Origin: Ruegeria meonggei
GTDB lineage: Bacteria > Pseudomonadota > Alphaproteobacteria > Rhodobacterales > Rhodobacteraceae
Assembly: GCF_900172215.1 (NCBI RefSeq)
Contig: NZ_FWFP01000005.1
Coordinates: 339,938 to 403,937, forward strand
Length of the DNA stretch: 64,000 bases
Direction: 5' to 3'
Part shown: positions 40,816-49,833 of the stretch, piece after piece
Position numbering within the stretch: position 1 is the first letter of the stretch
How the letters are laid out: each line of letters starts with the position of its first letter
Translations under genes and position numbers: made by a program
Notes under the pieces: generated by a model
The model's input: only the letters and a program-made list of their open reading frames with translations
The model's database searches: none
Told to the model about the DNA's origin: nothing

Positions 40816-42116
40816 AACGGATCTTCGCAACCCTGATCGCCTTTGTCATCGCGCTGCCCGCCTGGGCCGAGATTGACATTAAACAGGTCACCTCGCCCGG
40901 TGGCATAACAGCCTGGCTGGTCGAGGATCACTCGATTCCCTTCACTGCGCTGGATATGCGCTTTCGGGGCGGCACCTCATTGGATGAACCGGGCAAACGC
41001 GGTGCCGTCTATCTGATGAGCGGCCTGATCGAAGAGGGCGCAGGTGATATGGACGCCCGCACCTATGCGCGCGAGCTGGAATCGCTGGCGGCGTCCTTCG
41101 GGTACAATGCGTCCGATGACTCGGTGTCTATTTCCGCGCAATTCCTGACTGAAAACCGCGACCAAGTCATTGAACTGCTCCGCACCACGATTCACGAGCC
41201 ACGTTTTGACCAGGATGCAGTGGACCGTGTGAAGGCGCAGGTTCTGTCTGGCCTGCGCTCGGATCAAACTGACCCAAATGATATTGCCGGGCGCAGCTTT
41301 GCGCAGATGGCCTATGGCGATCACCCTTACGGCTCGGAAGGCAAGGGCACGATTGACAGCGTCAGCGCCCTGACCCGCGAAGATGTGGTCACCGCGTATG
41401 ACAATGTGCTTGCCAAGGATCGGCTCTATGTCGGTGCGGTTGGCGATATTACCCCGGAAGAGCTGGGCGCGCTGCTGGACACGCTTTTGGCGGACTTGCC
41501 TGATACCGGCAAAGCCATTCCGGACCGGGCAGATGTGACCATTTCCGGCGGTGTCAGCGTTGTCGACTTCGACACCCCGCAATCCGTGGCCCTGTTTGGG
41601 CATGCGGGTATTGACCGGGACGATCCCGATTTCTTTGCGGCCTTTGTTCTGAACCACATTCTTGGGGGCGGTGGCTTCGAAAGCCGCCTGATGCAGGAAG
41701 TGCGCGAAAAACGTGGCCTGACCTACGGCGTCGCGACCTATCTGGTGCCCAAGGATTTGGCCTCGGTCTATCTGGGGTCCGTGTCCTCGGCCAATGATCG
41801 CATCGCCGAAGCGGTCGAGGTGATCCGCAACGAATGGGCGCGTGCCGCATCCGAGGGCGTGACCCAGAAAGAGCTGGACGATGCCAAGACCTATCTGACC
41901 GGCGCTTATCCGTTGCGGTTTGACGGCAACGGACAGATCGCGGGAATCATGGTCGGGATGCAGATGGATGACCTGCCCATCGACTATATCATCACCCGCA
42001 ACGACAAGGTGAACGCGGTCACTCTGGAAGACGTGAACCGGGTCGCATCGGAATTGCTGGATCCCGACGGGCTGCACTTTACCATCGTCGGCAAGCCCGA
42101 AGGGCTGGACGGCTGA
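40812..42116 (+). CDS. M16-family peptidase-like protein, non-catalytic partner
   Basis: 434 aa with a signal peptide (RIFATLIAFVIALPAWAE). The fold matches the upstream M16 protein (IPFTALDMRFRGGTSLDEPGKRGAVYLMSGLIEEGAG, later GGGGFESRLMQEVREKRGLTYGV), but HxxEH is absent; the equivalent stretch reads YLMSGLIEEG. This is the inactive partner that completes the chamber, as in mitochondrial processing-peptidase alpha subunits. Its start overlaps the active subunit's stop by 4 bp (ATGA). The stop converges within 3 bp of the next gene's. Confidence 0.93.
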   Translation: MKRIFATLIAFVIALPAWAEIDIKQVTSPGGITAWLVEDHSIPFTALDMRFRGGTSLDEPGKRGAVYLMSGLIEEGAGDMDARTYARELESLAASFGYNASDDSVSISAQFLTENRDQVIELLRTTIHEPRFDQDAVDRVKAQVLSGLRSDQTDPNDIAGRSFAQMAYGDHPYGSEGKGTIDSVSALTREDVVTAYDNVLAKDRLYVGAVGDITPEELGALLDTLLADLPDTGKAIPDRADVTISGGVSVVDFDTPQSVALFGHAGIDRDDPDFFAAFVLNHILGGGGFESRLMQEVREKRGLTYGVATYLVPKDLASVYLGSVSSANDRIAEAVEVIRNEWARAASEGVTQKELDDAKTYLTGAYPLRFDGNGQIAGIMVGMQMDDLPIDYIITRNDKVNAVTLEDVNRVASELLDPDGLHFTIVGKPEGLDG

Positions 42117-42119
42117 GTT

Positions 42120-42851
42120 TTAAGCGGCTGCGGGGCGTCTCTGCGCCCGCAGCGTGTGCTTGTTACTGCTGAGCAGTTTTTGCCGCGTATGCCGGAAATG
42201 CGCGGCCTTCAACGCGTCGTCGATATGACGGTTGCGCCGCAGCAGGCGGGTCAGGCGGATATTGTCGAACACCAGGCATTTTGTGGGTTCCGTGGCGATG
42301 ACCGTGGCCGTGGCAGGTAGGCCGAGGCCAAATGTCAGTTCACCCAAAATCTCATCCTCCCCGCATTGATTGATGACCCGGCCGTTTTTCAGAATCGTGG
42401 TCCGACCGCTCAGGACAAAGCCCAGAAAGTCGGTTGTCTTGCCTTCCTCGATCAGGATGTCGCCGTTGTCATAGGTCTTGGTCGTGGCGGTGTTCAGTAA
42501 TTTCCGGGCCTGATGGGGTTTCAGCGATTCCAGGTGCAGGGCGATGAACTGGCGCTCGTCATCGGAAAACCGCACCAGATGTCTGGACAGAAATCCACGC
42601 AGCAGGCCCAGGATCGAGATCGAGATATAGGCCAGCTGAATGATTGAACCGGCCAGATTGAACTCTTCCGACATGCTGAACAGAACACAACCAGCGGCGG
42701 TTATCACCAGAATTGGGTACAGGGTTCCATTCCCGCGGATGAACCCCATCTGCAACATGAAGTAGCCCAGGATGTACAGACCCGCGCCAAATACGCCGAC
42801 CATCGTGGCCACCTGAACAACTTCAGGGATTTCAAACGGAAAACTCAACAT
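42120..42851 (-). CDS. Membrane protein with cyclic-nucleotide-binding domain
   Basis: 243 aa. About three N-terminal membrane segments (to about residue 85) are followed by a cNMP-binding-type beta-roll (DNGDILIEEGKTTDFLGFVLSGRTTIL, EDEILGELTFGLGLPATATVIATEPTKCLVF). The phosphate-binding cassette GE-L-x...P-A-T-A-T replaces the usual RxA with TAT, so nucleotide binding is uncertain. No HTH follows, so it is not a CRP-type regulator; the layout resembles eukaryotic Popeye proteins. The C-terminus is basic. Start: ATG at 42851 (a GTG 12 bp upstream is possible). Confidence 0.82.
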   Translation of the reverse strand: MLSFPFEIPEVVQVATMVGVFGAGLYILGYFMLQMGFIRGNGTLYPILVITAAGCVLFSMSEEFNLAGSIIQLAYISISILGLLRGFLSRHLVRFSDDERQFIALHLESLKPHQARKLLNTATTKTYDNGDILIEEGKTTDFLGFVLSGRTTILKNGRVINQCGEDEILGELTFGLGLPATATVIATEPTKCLVFDNIRLTRLLRRNRHIDDALKAAHFRHTRQKLLSSNKHTLRAQRRPAAA

Positions 42852-42979
42852 AACCAGACCCACTCAATACTTTGAATGGGCCTTACGCTGGGGCAGCTGG
42901 GTGAAGCTGTATATGAACAGCTTCACAAGTTATGGACATTTATGAATGCGCTTTAACCTGCGCCGCTGATACCGGGGCC

Positions 42980-45313
42980 CTACTCGCCGTAGGGCACCCA
43001 GACATTTTTGACTTCTGTGGCGGCCTGCAGAAACCGGCGCGAATGATCTGTGTGCCAGTCGGTGGCCATGCCGTTATTGACCCATACGCGTTTCAGGTTT
43101 CCGGCAGACGCTTTCTCGATCTCTGCCGACAGGTCGCTGGACGAAAAGCTCCAGACCGCATCCACGTTCAGATGCGAGGCCAGCGGTTTCGCCAGTTCCG
43201 CGTGGCTGCCGGTTAGGATGTTGACCACGCCCGCAGGCACGTCCGAGGTCTCCAGGATCTGATAGAAATCCGTTGCCGCCAGCGGGTAAGGCTCGGATGC
43301 CGCCAGCACCAGCCGGTTGCCCATCGCAATCGCCGGCGCCATGGCCGAGATCAGCCCCAGCAGCGGCGCCTCATCGGCGCAGAGCGCGCCGATGACACCG
43401 GTTGGTTCCTTCATCGCAATGGCCACACCCCGGATCGGGACGCCATGCACCTGACCGTCATACTTGTCGGCCCAGGCAGCGGCGGTAAACAGGCGCTGGA
43501 TCGAAGCCTCGACTTCTTTCGCGCCATCTTTCCGGCCGGTCATGGCGTCGATACGGGTGGCAAATTCATTCGCGCGGGCCGAAAGGTTTTCACCAATGTA
43601 GTACAGGATCTGAGCGCGCAGGTGGCCGGTGGTTTTGGACCAGCCCGTGGCACCAGCAGCGGCCTCAACCGCGTTGCGAACATCCTTGCGATTGGCAAGG
43701 CCCACGTGACCCAGCAAGCCGGACTTGCCCCAGACCGGTTTCGAATAGCCGCTATCAGGCCGCGCCTGCTTGCCGCCGACATACATTTTGGCGGTGCGGT
43801 CAATCGGATCGACCGGTGCGCCCTCGCCTGTGGCCGCCTCGATCTTGGTCAGCGGTTTGGCCTTGCCCTTGGGCTTGGTATAGGCCGTCAGCCCCTCCCA
43901 GCCGCCTTCACGACCAAAGCCGCTTTCCCGCACGCCGCCAAACCCGGCGGCGGCGTCAAAGAGGTTGGTGGCATTCACCCAGACCACGCCCGCAACCAGC
44001 TTGGGCGCGATGTCCAGCGCCAGGTTCACATTCTCGGTCCAGACCGTCGCGGCCAGCCCATAGCGCGTGTTATTGGCCAGCTCGACCGCCTCGGACGGGG
44101 TTCGGAAGGTCGAGGACACCAGCACCGGGCCAAAAATCTCTTCCTGCATCAGCGGGTCCGAGGTTTCCAACCCCGAGATCAGTGTCGGCGGGTAGAAACA
44201 CCCGTTCTCGGGCAGATCGCACGCGGCCTGGTGCATATGCCCGGCGGTGTTGCTGTCGACCATACCCTTGATGGTTTGCAACTGGACCGGGTCTACAACT
44301 GCACCCACATCGATACATTTATCCAGTGGATCGCCGATGCGCAGGGTATCCATCCGGGCGCGCAGCTTGTTGTGGAAGCGGTCGGCGATGCCCTCCTGCA
44401 CCAGCAGGCGCGACCCCGCGCAGCAGACCTGACCCTGATTGAACCAGATCGCATCGACCAGACCTTCGATGGCTGAATCGATATCGGCGTCGTCAAAGAC
44501 TATGTAAGCGGACTTGCCACCCAGTTCCAATGTCAGTTCCTTGCCCGAACCCGCCGTCGCCTCACGAATACGGCGACCCACGGCGGTTGATCCGGTAAAG
44601 GCGATCTTGTCCACGTCCGAGGCCACAATCATCTCACCCACCGCACCATCGCCTGTGACGATGTTGACGACGCCCTTGGGCAGTCCGGCCTGCGTGCAGA
44701 TATCGGCAAACAGCAATGCAGTCAGAGAGGTATACTCAGCCGGTTTCAGAACCACCGTATTGCCCATCGCCAGTGCGGGCGCCACTTTCCAGGCCAGCAT
44801 CAGCAGCGGAAAGTTCCACGGGATGATCTGACCGCAAACCCCCAGCGCCTGCGCGTCTGGCAGTTCGCTTTCCATCAGCTGCGCCATGCCGGCGTGATAG
44901 TAGAAATGACGCTGGACCAGAGGGATATCGATATCGCGCGATTCACGGATCGGTTTGCCGTTGTCCAGGCTTTCCAGAACCGCGAACAGGCGCGAGTGCT
45001 TTTGCAACAGGCGGGCAATGGCGTAAAGACACCGTGCCCGGCCGGCGCCTCCCAGTTTCTCCCACTTCGGCTGCGCCTTGCGCGCGGCGGCTACGGCTGC
45101 GTCCACATCCGCTTGTTTGGCTTGTGTCAGCTTGGCCAGAACTTCGCCGGTCGCGGGATTGCGGCTGTCGAACCCCTTGCCGGGCTTGGTGAAGGCGCCG
45201 TCGATATAGTGACCAAACTTATCGCCCTGATCGACCAGCCAGGCCAGCGCCTCGGCGGCGCTTTCAGGGGCGGGGCCATAGTCCATGGTTTCGAAGATTT
45301 CTTTCACAGTCAT
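42980..45313 (-). CDS. ALDH16-type double-domain aldehyde dehydrogenase
   Basis: 777 aa, two ALDH domains in tandem. The first is complete: PWNFPLLMLAWKVAPALA, FTGSTAVGRRI, LELGGKSAYIVFDDADID and the nucleophile in WFNQGQVCCAGSRLLV (about residue 310). The second (from about residue 520, YSKPVWGKSGLLGHV) keeps the Rossmann parts but lacks the catalytic Cys and Glu motifs. This is the bacterial ALDH16 arrangement, in which the C-terminal domain is structural; human ALDH16A1 is similar but has lost activity. deoC lies upstream in the same operon, so acetaldehyde from deoxyribose-5-phosphate is a likely substrate. Confidence 0.92.
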   Translation of the reverse strand: MTVKEIFETMDYGPAPESAAEALAWLVDQGDKFGHYIDGAFTKPGKGFDSRNPATGEVLAKLTQAKQADVDAAVAAARKAQPKWEKLGGAGRARCLYAIARLLQKHSRLFAVLESLDNGKPIRESRDIDIPLVQRHFYYHAGMAQLMESELPDAQALGVCGQIIPWNFPLLMLAWKVAPALAMGNTVVLKPAEYTSLTALLFADICTQAGLPKGVVNIVTGDGAVGEMIVASDVDKIAFTGSTAVGRRIREATAGSGKELTLELGGKSAYIVFDDADIDSAIEGLVDAIWFNQGQVCCAGSRLLVQEGIADRFHNKLRARMDTLRIGDPLDKCIDVGAVVDPVQLQTIKGMVDSNTAGHMHQAACDLPENGCFYPPTLISGLETSDPLMQEEIFGPVLVSSTFRTPSEAVELANNTRYGLAATVWTENVNLALDIAPKLVAGVVWVNATNLFDAAAGFGGVRESGFGREGGWEGLTAYTKPKGKAKPLTKIEAATGEGAPVDPIDRTAKMYVGGKQARPDSGYSKPVWGKSGLLGHVGLANRKDVRNAVEAAAGATGWSKTTGHLRAQILYYIGENLSARANEFATRIDAMTGRKDGAKEVEASIQRLFTAAAWADKYDGQVHGVPIRGVAIAMKEPTGVIGALCADEAPLLGLISAMAPAIAMGNRLVLAASEPYPLAATDFYQILETSDVPAGVVNILTGSHAELAKPLASHLNVDAVWSFSSSDLSAEIEKASAGNLKRVWVNNGMATDWHTDHSRRFLQAATEVKNVWVPYGE

Positions 45314-45660
45314 TGTTCAAGTTTCTCAAGCATGTGTTTCATCGAAGCACCAAAAAACTCTATGTTCTCGTGGAGCCGTTCCTTCGAAAAGCGTCGCGAC
45401 TTTCCGATCTCTTGCAGACATTCAGCAAATAGTCTTAAATCCCTAGCCATCATGGAAACTTCGACTCGTGCTTCTAGTCGTCGGCATTCAACTTCGTTTC
45501 GGAGGTCAGCGCGCTCCTCAACTTCAAGCGCGCCATCACAGATGTCGTCTATTTCTTTAATCGCACCAACGAAATCCCCTTCAGAGGCTCTCAGCGGCAC
45601 TCCATCAATGCCATTGGCCACTAACTTCCAAGTACCTTGCATGTAGTCAGAATTCGCCAT
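45310..45660 (-). CDS. Uncharacterised 116-aa protein between deoC and ALDH16
   Basis: 116 aa, charged and almost wholly helical (EIDDICDGALEVEERADLRNEVECRRLEARVEVSMMARDLRLFAECL, then RLHENIEFFGASMKHMLEKLEQ), so a coiled-coil or four-helix bundle is likely. I recognise no family. Its stop overlaps the ALDH16 start by 4 bp, and it begins 5 bp after the deoC stop, so it is co-translated inside a catabolic operon. Its base composition is visibly lower in GC than both neighbours, suggesting a later insertion. Confidence 0.7.
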   Translation of the reverse strand: MANSDYMQGTWKLVANGIDGVPLRASEGDFVGAIKEIDDICDGALEVEERADLRNEVECRRLEARVEVSMMARDLRLFAECLQEIGKSRRFSKERLHENIEFFGASMKHMLEKLEQ

Positions 45661-45664
45661 CGAA

Positions 45665-46663
45665 CTACCCCATGGAGTGACGGTAACCGGCGGAATACGC
45701 GCCCGTTACATAGTGTTCCAACTGCCGCTCGATATCGCCCAGCAGGGACGACGCACCAAAGCGGAACAGGTCCGGCTCGAGCCAGCGGTCGCCCAGTTCG
45801 TCTTTGATTAGCGACAGGTAAACCAACGCGTCTTTTGCCTTCGAAATGCCGCCCGCGGGTTTGTAGCCGACACGGTAGCCGGTGCGATCATAATAATCGC
45901 GGATGGCACGGATCATCACGAGGCTAACTGGCAGCGTCGCGTTGACGCTCTCCTTGCCGGTTGAGGTTTTGATGAAATCCGCCCCGGCCATCATGCACAC
46001 CAGTGAGGCGCGGGCGACGTTGCGCAGGCTACCCAGCTCTCCGGTGGCGAGGATGGCCTTTACATGTGCGTCCCCGCAGGCTGTGCGAAAGGCCTTCATC
46101 TCATCATACAAGGCCTGCCAATCCCCGGACAGGACGTGGCGGCGCGAGATGACGATGTCGATCTCTTCGGCGCCCGCTTTGACGCTTTCTTCAATCTCGG
46201 CCACGCGCAAATGAAAGGGCGACAGACCCGCAGGAAATCCGGTGGACACGGCGGCCACCGGAATGCCAGTGCCTTTCAAAGCCTCGACCGCGGCTTCGAT
46301 CATATCGTGGTACACGCAAACCGCACCTGTCGTAATCGGCGGCATGTCCAGCGCCTGCAACGTGGCGGGTGCCACGGGCTGGCGCGCTTTGGAGCAAAGC
46401 CTGCGCACCCGACCCACCGTATCATCCCCTGACAATGTGGTCAGGTCGATCATGGTGACAGCCTTCAGCAGCCAGGCGGCCTGATAGTCCTTTTTGACCG
46501 ACCGGCGACCGGGCAGGGTGGCGGCGCGGCGCTCAATCGCCGAGGTGTTGGCTTGCACCGCGCGCACCCAGTCCAGATCAAGGTCCATACCGGGGTTTCT
46601 GGGCTCGGTCACTTGCGGCAGATGCGCGGTGCGCACGGGGCTTTCTGAGCTCTGCGTTTCCAT
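45665..46663 (-). CDS. deoC: Deoxyribose-phosphate aldolase
   Basis: 332 aa, longer than E. coli DeoC (259) because of an N-terminal extension of about 65 residues, as in eukaryotic-type enzymes. It splits 2-deoxyribose 5-phosphate into glyceraldehyde 3-phosphate and acetaldehyde. The Schiff-base lysine is in ADFIKTSTGKESVNATLP and the second lysine in YKPAGGISKAKDALVYL; the start of the barrel is MIDLTTLSGDDTVGRV. AAAGGA precedes the ATG at 46663. It heads the deoC-orphan-ALDH16 operon and is divergent from the metal importer. Confidence 0.94.
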   Translation of the reverse strand: METQSSESPVRTAHLPQVTEPRNPGMDLDLDWVRAVQANTSAIERRAATLPGRRSVKKDYQAAWLLKAVTMIDLTTLSGDDTVGRVRRLCSKARQPVAPATLQALDMPPITTGAVCVYHDMIEAAVEALKGTGIPVAAVSTGFPAGLSPFHLRVAEIEESVKAGAEEIDIVISRRHVLSGDWQALYDEMKAFRTACGDAHVKAILATGELGSLRNVARASLVCMMAGADFIKTSTGKESVNATLPVSLVMIRAIRDYYDRTGYRVGYKPAGGISKAKDALVYLSLIKDELGDRWLEPDLFRFGASSLLGDIERQLEHYVTGAYSAGYRHSMG

Positions 46664-46778
46664 ACTCACGTCCTTTGGGAGGTTTGCGCCAAAATCGCAC
46701 GGGTCGCGCATAAATGGAAGGCATAGCCGGGAAACGTGCGCAAATTTTTTGACCAAACGGACAAAAATCAACACTTTC

Positions 46779-46826
46779 TTGCGAATAATTCGCAATAGCG
46801 TTGACTTAATTGCGAATGGTTCGCAT
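46779..46826 (+). promoter_or_regulatory. Metal-responsive promoter with two Fur-family-like palindromes
   Basis: TTGACT (46801-46806), 17 bp, CATATT (46824-46829) form a good promoter. A perfect palindrome, TTGCGAAT-A-ATTCGCAA (46779-46795), lies just upstream of the -35 box, and a second, TGCGAA-TGG-TTCGCA (46811-46825), fills the spacer up to the -10 box. Two related operators over the promoter of a metal importer fit Mur or Zur repression when the metal is plentiful; which one is inference. Confidence 0.75.
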
Positions 46827-46862
46827 ATTCATTCTCAAGAGACACTTAAATCGGGGTTTGAC

Positions 46863-47816
46863 ATGATTCGTCGCAGCTTTATTGCAGCATTGGCATTTGC
46901 CGCTGCATTGCCATTGACGGCCTGGGCCGAAGCGCCCCTGAAAGTGGTCGCCACAACCGGCATGATCGCTGATGCGGCGCGTCAGGTCGGCGGCGATCAG
47001 GTTGAGGTGAAGGGCTTGATGGGCCCCGGCGTCGATCCGCACGCCTATCGCCAGACGCGCACTGATATCGTGGCCATGACGCGTGCAGATCTGATCCTGT
47101 GGCATGGGTTGTATCTGGAAGCACAGATGGAAGATTTTTTCCACGATCTGGGCCGCAAACGCAACGTGGTGGCCGTGGCCGAAGGAGTCGATCCCGCAAA
47201 GCTGCGCGCGCATGATGATTATGCCGACAAATACGACCCGCATGTCTGGATGAGCCCGGTTCTGTGGCGCGATGTGGTGGTCGAAGTACAAAAAGCGCTG
47301 ACCGAGGCCCGCCCCGAAGCCGCTGAAGTCTTTGCTGCCAATACGCAGACCTTTCTTGCCGAGATGGATCAGTTGGAAGCCTACGGTGCGCGGGCACTGG
47401 CCGCTGTGCCCGAAGACAACCGCGTGCTGGTCACAGCGCATGATGCCTTTGGGTATTTCGGCGCCGAATACGGCTATGAGGTGCTGGGCATTCAGGGCAT
47501 CTCGACCCAGTCCGAGGCTGGTCTGAACCGGATCGGCGAACTGGTCGATACGCTGGTGAACAAGCAATTGACGGCGGTGTTCGTGGAAAGCTCGGTATCC
47601 GATCGGTCGATGCGGGCGCTGATCGAAGGGGCGGCTGCAAAAAGCCATGACGTTGGTGTGGGCGGAGAGCTTTATTCCGATGCCATGGGCGAGCCGGGCA
47701 CCTATGAGGGTACGTATATCGGGATGCTGGACCATAATATCACGGTCATTGCCGGTGCGCTGGGCGCGGATGTTCCCGGCCGCGGTATGAACGGCAAATT
47801 GTCGGCGGGGTTTTGA
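46863..47816 (+). CDS. Metal ABC transporter substrate-binding protein (SitA/TroA type)
   Basis: 317 aa with a signal peptide (IRRSFIAALAFAAALPLTAWA). Periplasmic binding protein of the cluster A-I family. Candidate metal ligands: His in GVDPHAYRQTR, His in DKYDPHVWMSP, His in VLVTAHDAFGYFGAEYG, and Asp in GELYSDAMGEPGTYEGTYIGML. The set His-His-His-Asp is as in TroA; SitA/YfeA have Glu at the third place, so Mn versus Zn cannot be decided. No His-rich loop of ZnuA type is present. The ATG at 46863 is preceded by GGGGTTTGAC. First gene of a four-gene operon. Confidence 0.93.
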   Translation: MIRRSFIAALAFAAALPLTAWAEAPLKVVATTGMIADAARQVGGDQVEVKGLMGPGVDPHAYRQTRTDIVAMTRADLILWHGLYLEAQMEDFFHDLGRKRNVVAVAEGVDPAKLRAHDDYADKYDPHVWMSPVLWRDVVVEVQKALTEARPEAAEVFAANTQTFLAEMDQLEAYGARALAAVPEDNRVLVTAHDAFGYFGAEYGYEVLGIQGISTQSEAGLNRIGELVDTLVNKQLTAVFVESSVSDRSMRALIEGAAAKSHDVGVGGELYSDAMGEPGTYEGTYIGMLDHNITVIAGALGADVPGRGMNGKLSAGF

Positions 47817-47817
47817 G

Positions 47818-48624
47818 ATGACGCTGGAGCTGGCCGCAGATCAGGGTGTTTCCGTCGCAGAACGCAGCGTTGAGGACAGCCCGCTTGCCATTCGGGGTCT
47901 GACCGTTTCCTACGGACAGAAACCGGCTGTGTTTTCTGTGGATATGACGGTGCAACCGGGTGCAATGACAGCGATCATCGGGCCGAATGGTGCGGGTAAA
48001 TCCACCCTGCTCAAGGCGGCTCTGGGGATTGTATCACCACTGTCGGGACAGGTTACCGTCTATGGCAAGCCACTGGCAGATCAACGCGCGCGTATCGCCT
48101 ATGTGCCGCAGCGCGCCAGCGTGGATTGGGACTTCCCCACCCGTGTGATCGATGTGGTTTTGATGGGCCTGTCACGCCAGTTGGGTCTGTTGGGCCGGGT
48201 ACGCGCACGGCATATGGCCTCTGCAATGGATTGCCTGCGCCGGGTGGGCATGCGTGATTTTGCGGATCGTCAGATCGGTCAGCTTTCGGGCGGACAACAA
48301 CAGAGGGTCTTTCTGGCCCGCGCGCTGGCGCAGGATGCGGACCTCTACCTGCTGGATGAACCGTTCGCCGGGGTTGATGCGGCCACCGAAAAGGCCATCA
48401 TCGAAGTACTGAAATCGCTGAGAGAGGGCGGCAAGACTGTCGTGGTCGTGCATCACGATCTGGCCACCGTCACCGATTATTTTGACCATGTGTTCCTGAT
48501 CAACACTCGCAAAGTGGTCGAAGGGCCCGTGGCCCAAGCCTTTACCGCCGAGACCCTGCAATCCGCTTATGGCGGTCGTCTGGCCACCGCTCAGATCGAC
48601 CAGATCTCGCGCGCGCTGGGATAA
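47818..48624 (+). CDS. Metal ABC transporter ATP-binding protein
   Basis: 268 aa. Walker A GPNGAGKST (about residues 58-66), Q-loop in VPQRASVDWDFPTRV (the WDFP stretch is typical of Mn/Zn transporters), signature LSGGQQQRVFLARAL, Walker B LYLLDEPFAGVD and the switch histidine in VVVHHDLATV. It energises the importer and begins 1 bp after the binding-protein stop. Confidence 0.95.
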   Translation: MTLELAADQGVSVAERSVEDSPLAIRGLTVSYGQKPAVFSVDMTVQPGAMTAIIGPNGAGKSTLLKAALGIVSPLSGQVTVYGKPLADQRARIAYVPQRASVDWDFPTRVIDVVLMGLSRQLGLLGRVRARHMASAMDCLRRVGMRDFADRQIGQLSGGQQQRVFLARALAQDADLYLLDEPFAGVDAATEKAIIEVLKSLREGGKTVVVVHHDLATVTDYFDHVFLINTRKVVEGPVAQAFTAETLQSAYGGRLATAQIDQISRALG

Positions 48625-48627
48625 CAC

Positions 48628-49833
48628 ATGCTTTGGGACGCGCTGACTCTGCAGTTGGGCTATAACGCCACACTGGTCGCCGTTGGCGCGACTTTGCTGG
48701 GGGTGTCGGCCGGAGTGACCGGGACCTTTCTGTTTCTGCGCAAACGTGCGCTGGTCAGCGATGCGATCAGCCATGCGACCCTGCCGGGCGTGTGCCTGGC
48801 CTTCATGGTGCTGGTCGCGTTTGGTGGGGATGGGCGCAACCTGATTGGGCTGCTGGCCGGGTCGGCGATTTCCGCCTGGATCGGCCTGTTATGCATGAAC
48901 TGGCTGACCCGCCGCACGCGCCTGGCCGAGGACGCAGCCATTGGCGCGATCCTGTCGGTGTTCTTCGGCTTTGGCATCGTTTTGCTGACCGTGATCCAGA
49001 CCATGGGCGTTGGTCGACAGGCGGGGCTCGAGGGGTTTTTGCTGGGCTCAACCGCGGGGATGCTCTGGGCGGATGCGCTGATCATCGCGATTGGTGGCGC
49101 GGCGACGCTGGTTCTGGTGATGATCATCCGGCGTCCGATGACCATGGTGGCGTTTGACCCAGAATATGCCGCAGCCCGAGGTTTGCCGGTGCATCGGATC
49201 GATCTGGCGATGATGGGGCTGGTGATGGCGGTCACGGTTGTTGGCCTGAAGATCGTAGGGCTGATCCTGATTGTGGCCTTGCTGATCATCCCGCCGGTCA
49301 CGGCGCGGTTCTGGACTGATCGGTCGGACCGCGTGGTGCTTCTGGCGGGTCTGGCAGGTGGTTTGGCCGGATATCTGGGCGCGGCGCTGTCGGCCTCGGC
49401 TCCGAACTTGCCAACTGGCCCGATCATTGTTCTGGTCAGCTTTGCCTTCTTCGCGCTGTCCCTGTTGCTGGCTCCTGTGCGTGGTGTTCTGGCCGCAGTT
49501 CTACAGCATTTGAAATTCCAGCGCCGGGTGCATATCCGTCAGGGTCTGCTGGCACTGGCGCAAGACCAGAAAATTTATGAACCGCTGACCCTGCGCCTGT
49601 TGAAGCGGGCCGGTCTGGCTCGTGCTGACGGTGTCGCCACCGAAGCAGGCAAAGCGCGCGCCGCCAAGGCCCTGCGCGACGAAAAGCGGTGGGAGGTGGT
49701 GCGCGCCGATCAGGCGCATGAGGCCACAGCCGCGTTGTATGATGGGCTGCGTGACATCGAAACGGTTCTAACCCAGGACCAGATCACCGAGATCGACCGC
49801 CTGATTGGCGGCCCGCAGGGGGTGCCCTCATGA
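48628..49833 (+). CDS. Metal ABC transporter permease with C-terminal winged-helix-like extension
   Basis: 401 aa. The first 285 residues are the ABC-3 permease domain with about eight segments (LRKRALVSDAISHATLPGVCLAF; IVALLIIPPVTARFW). The last 115 residues are soluble (HIRQGLLALAQDQKIYEPLTLRLLKRAGLARADGVATEAGKARAAKALRDEKRWEVVRAD) and look like a winged-helix/DtxR-type domain, an extension known from some MntC/TroC permeases. It may let the pore sense the metal, which is inference. It overlaps the next permease by 4 bp. Confidence 0.92.
   Translation: MLWDALTLQLGYNATLVAVGATLLGVSAGVTGTFLFLRKRALVSDAISHATLPGVCLAFMVLVAFGGDGRNLIGLLAGSAISAWIGLLCMNWLTRRTRLAEDAAIGAILSVFFGFGIVLLTVIQTMGVGRQAGLEGFLLGSTAGMLWADALIIAIGGAATLVLVMIIRRPMTMVAFDPEYAAARGLPVHRIDLAMMGLVMAVTVVGLKIVGLILIVALLIIPPVTARFWTDRSDRVVLLAGLAGGLAGYLGAALSASAPNLPTGPIIVLVSFAFFALSLLLAPVRGVLAAVLQHLKFQRRVHIRQGLLALAQDQKIYEPLTLRLLKRAGLARADGVATEAGKARAAKALRDEKRWEVVRADQAHEATAALYDGLRDIETVLTQDQITEIDRLIGGPQGVPS

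Noticed and set aside
40977..42077. 366-codon minus-strand frame across the second M16 peptidase
   Set aside because: Antisense shadow of a protein with clear homology.
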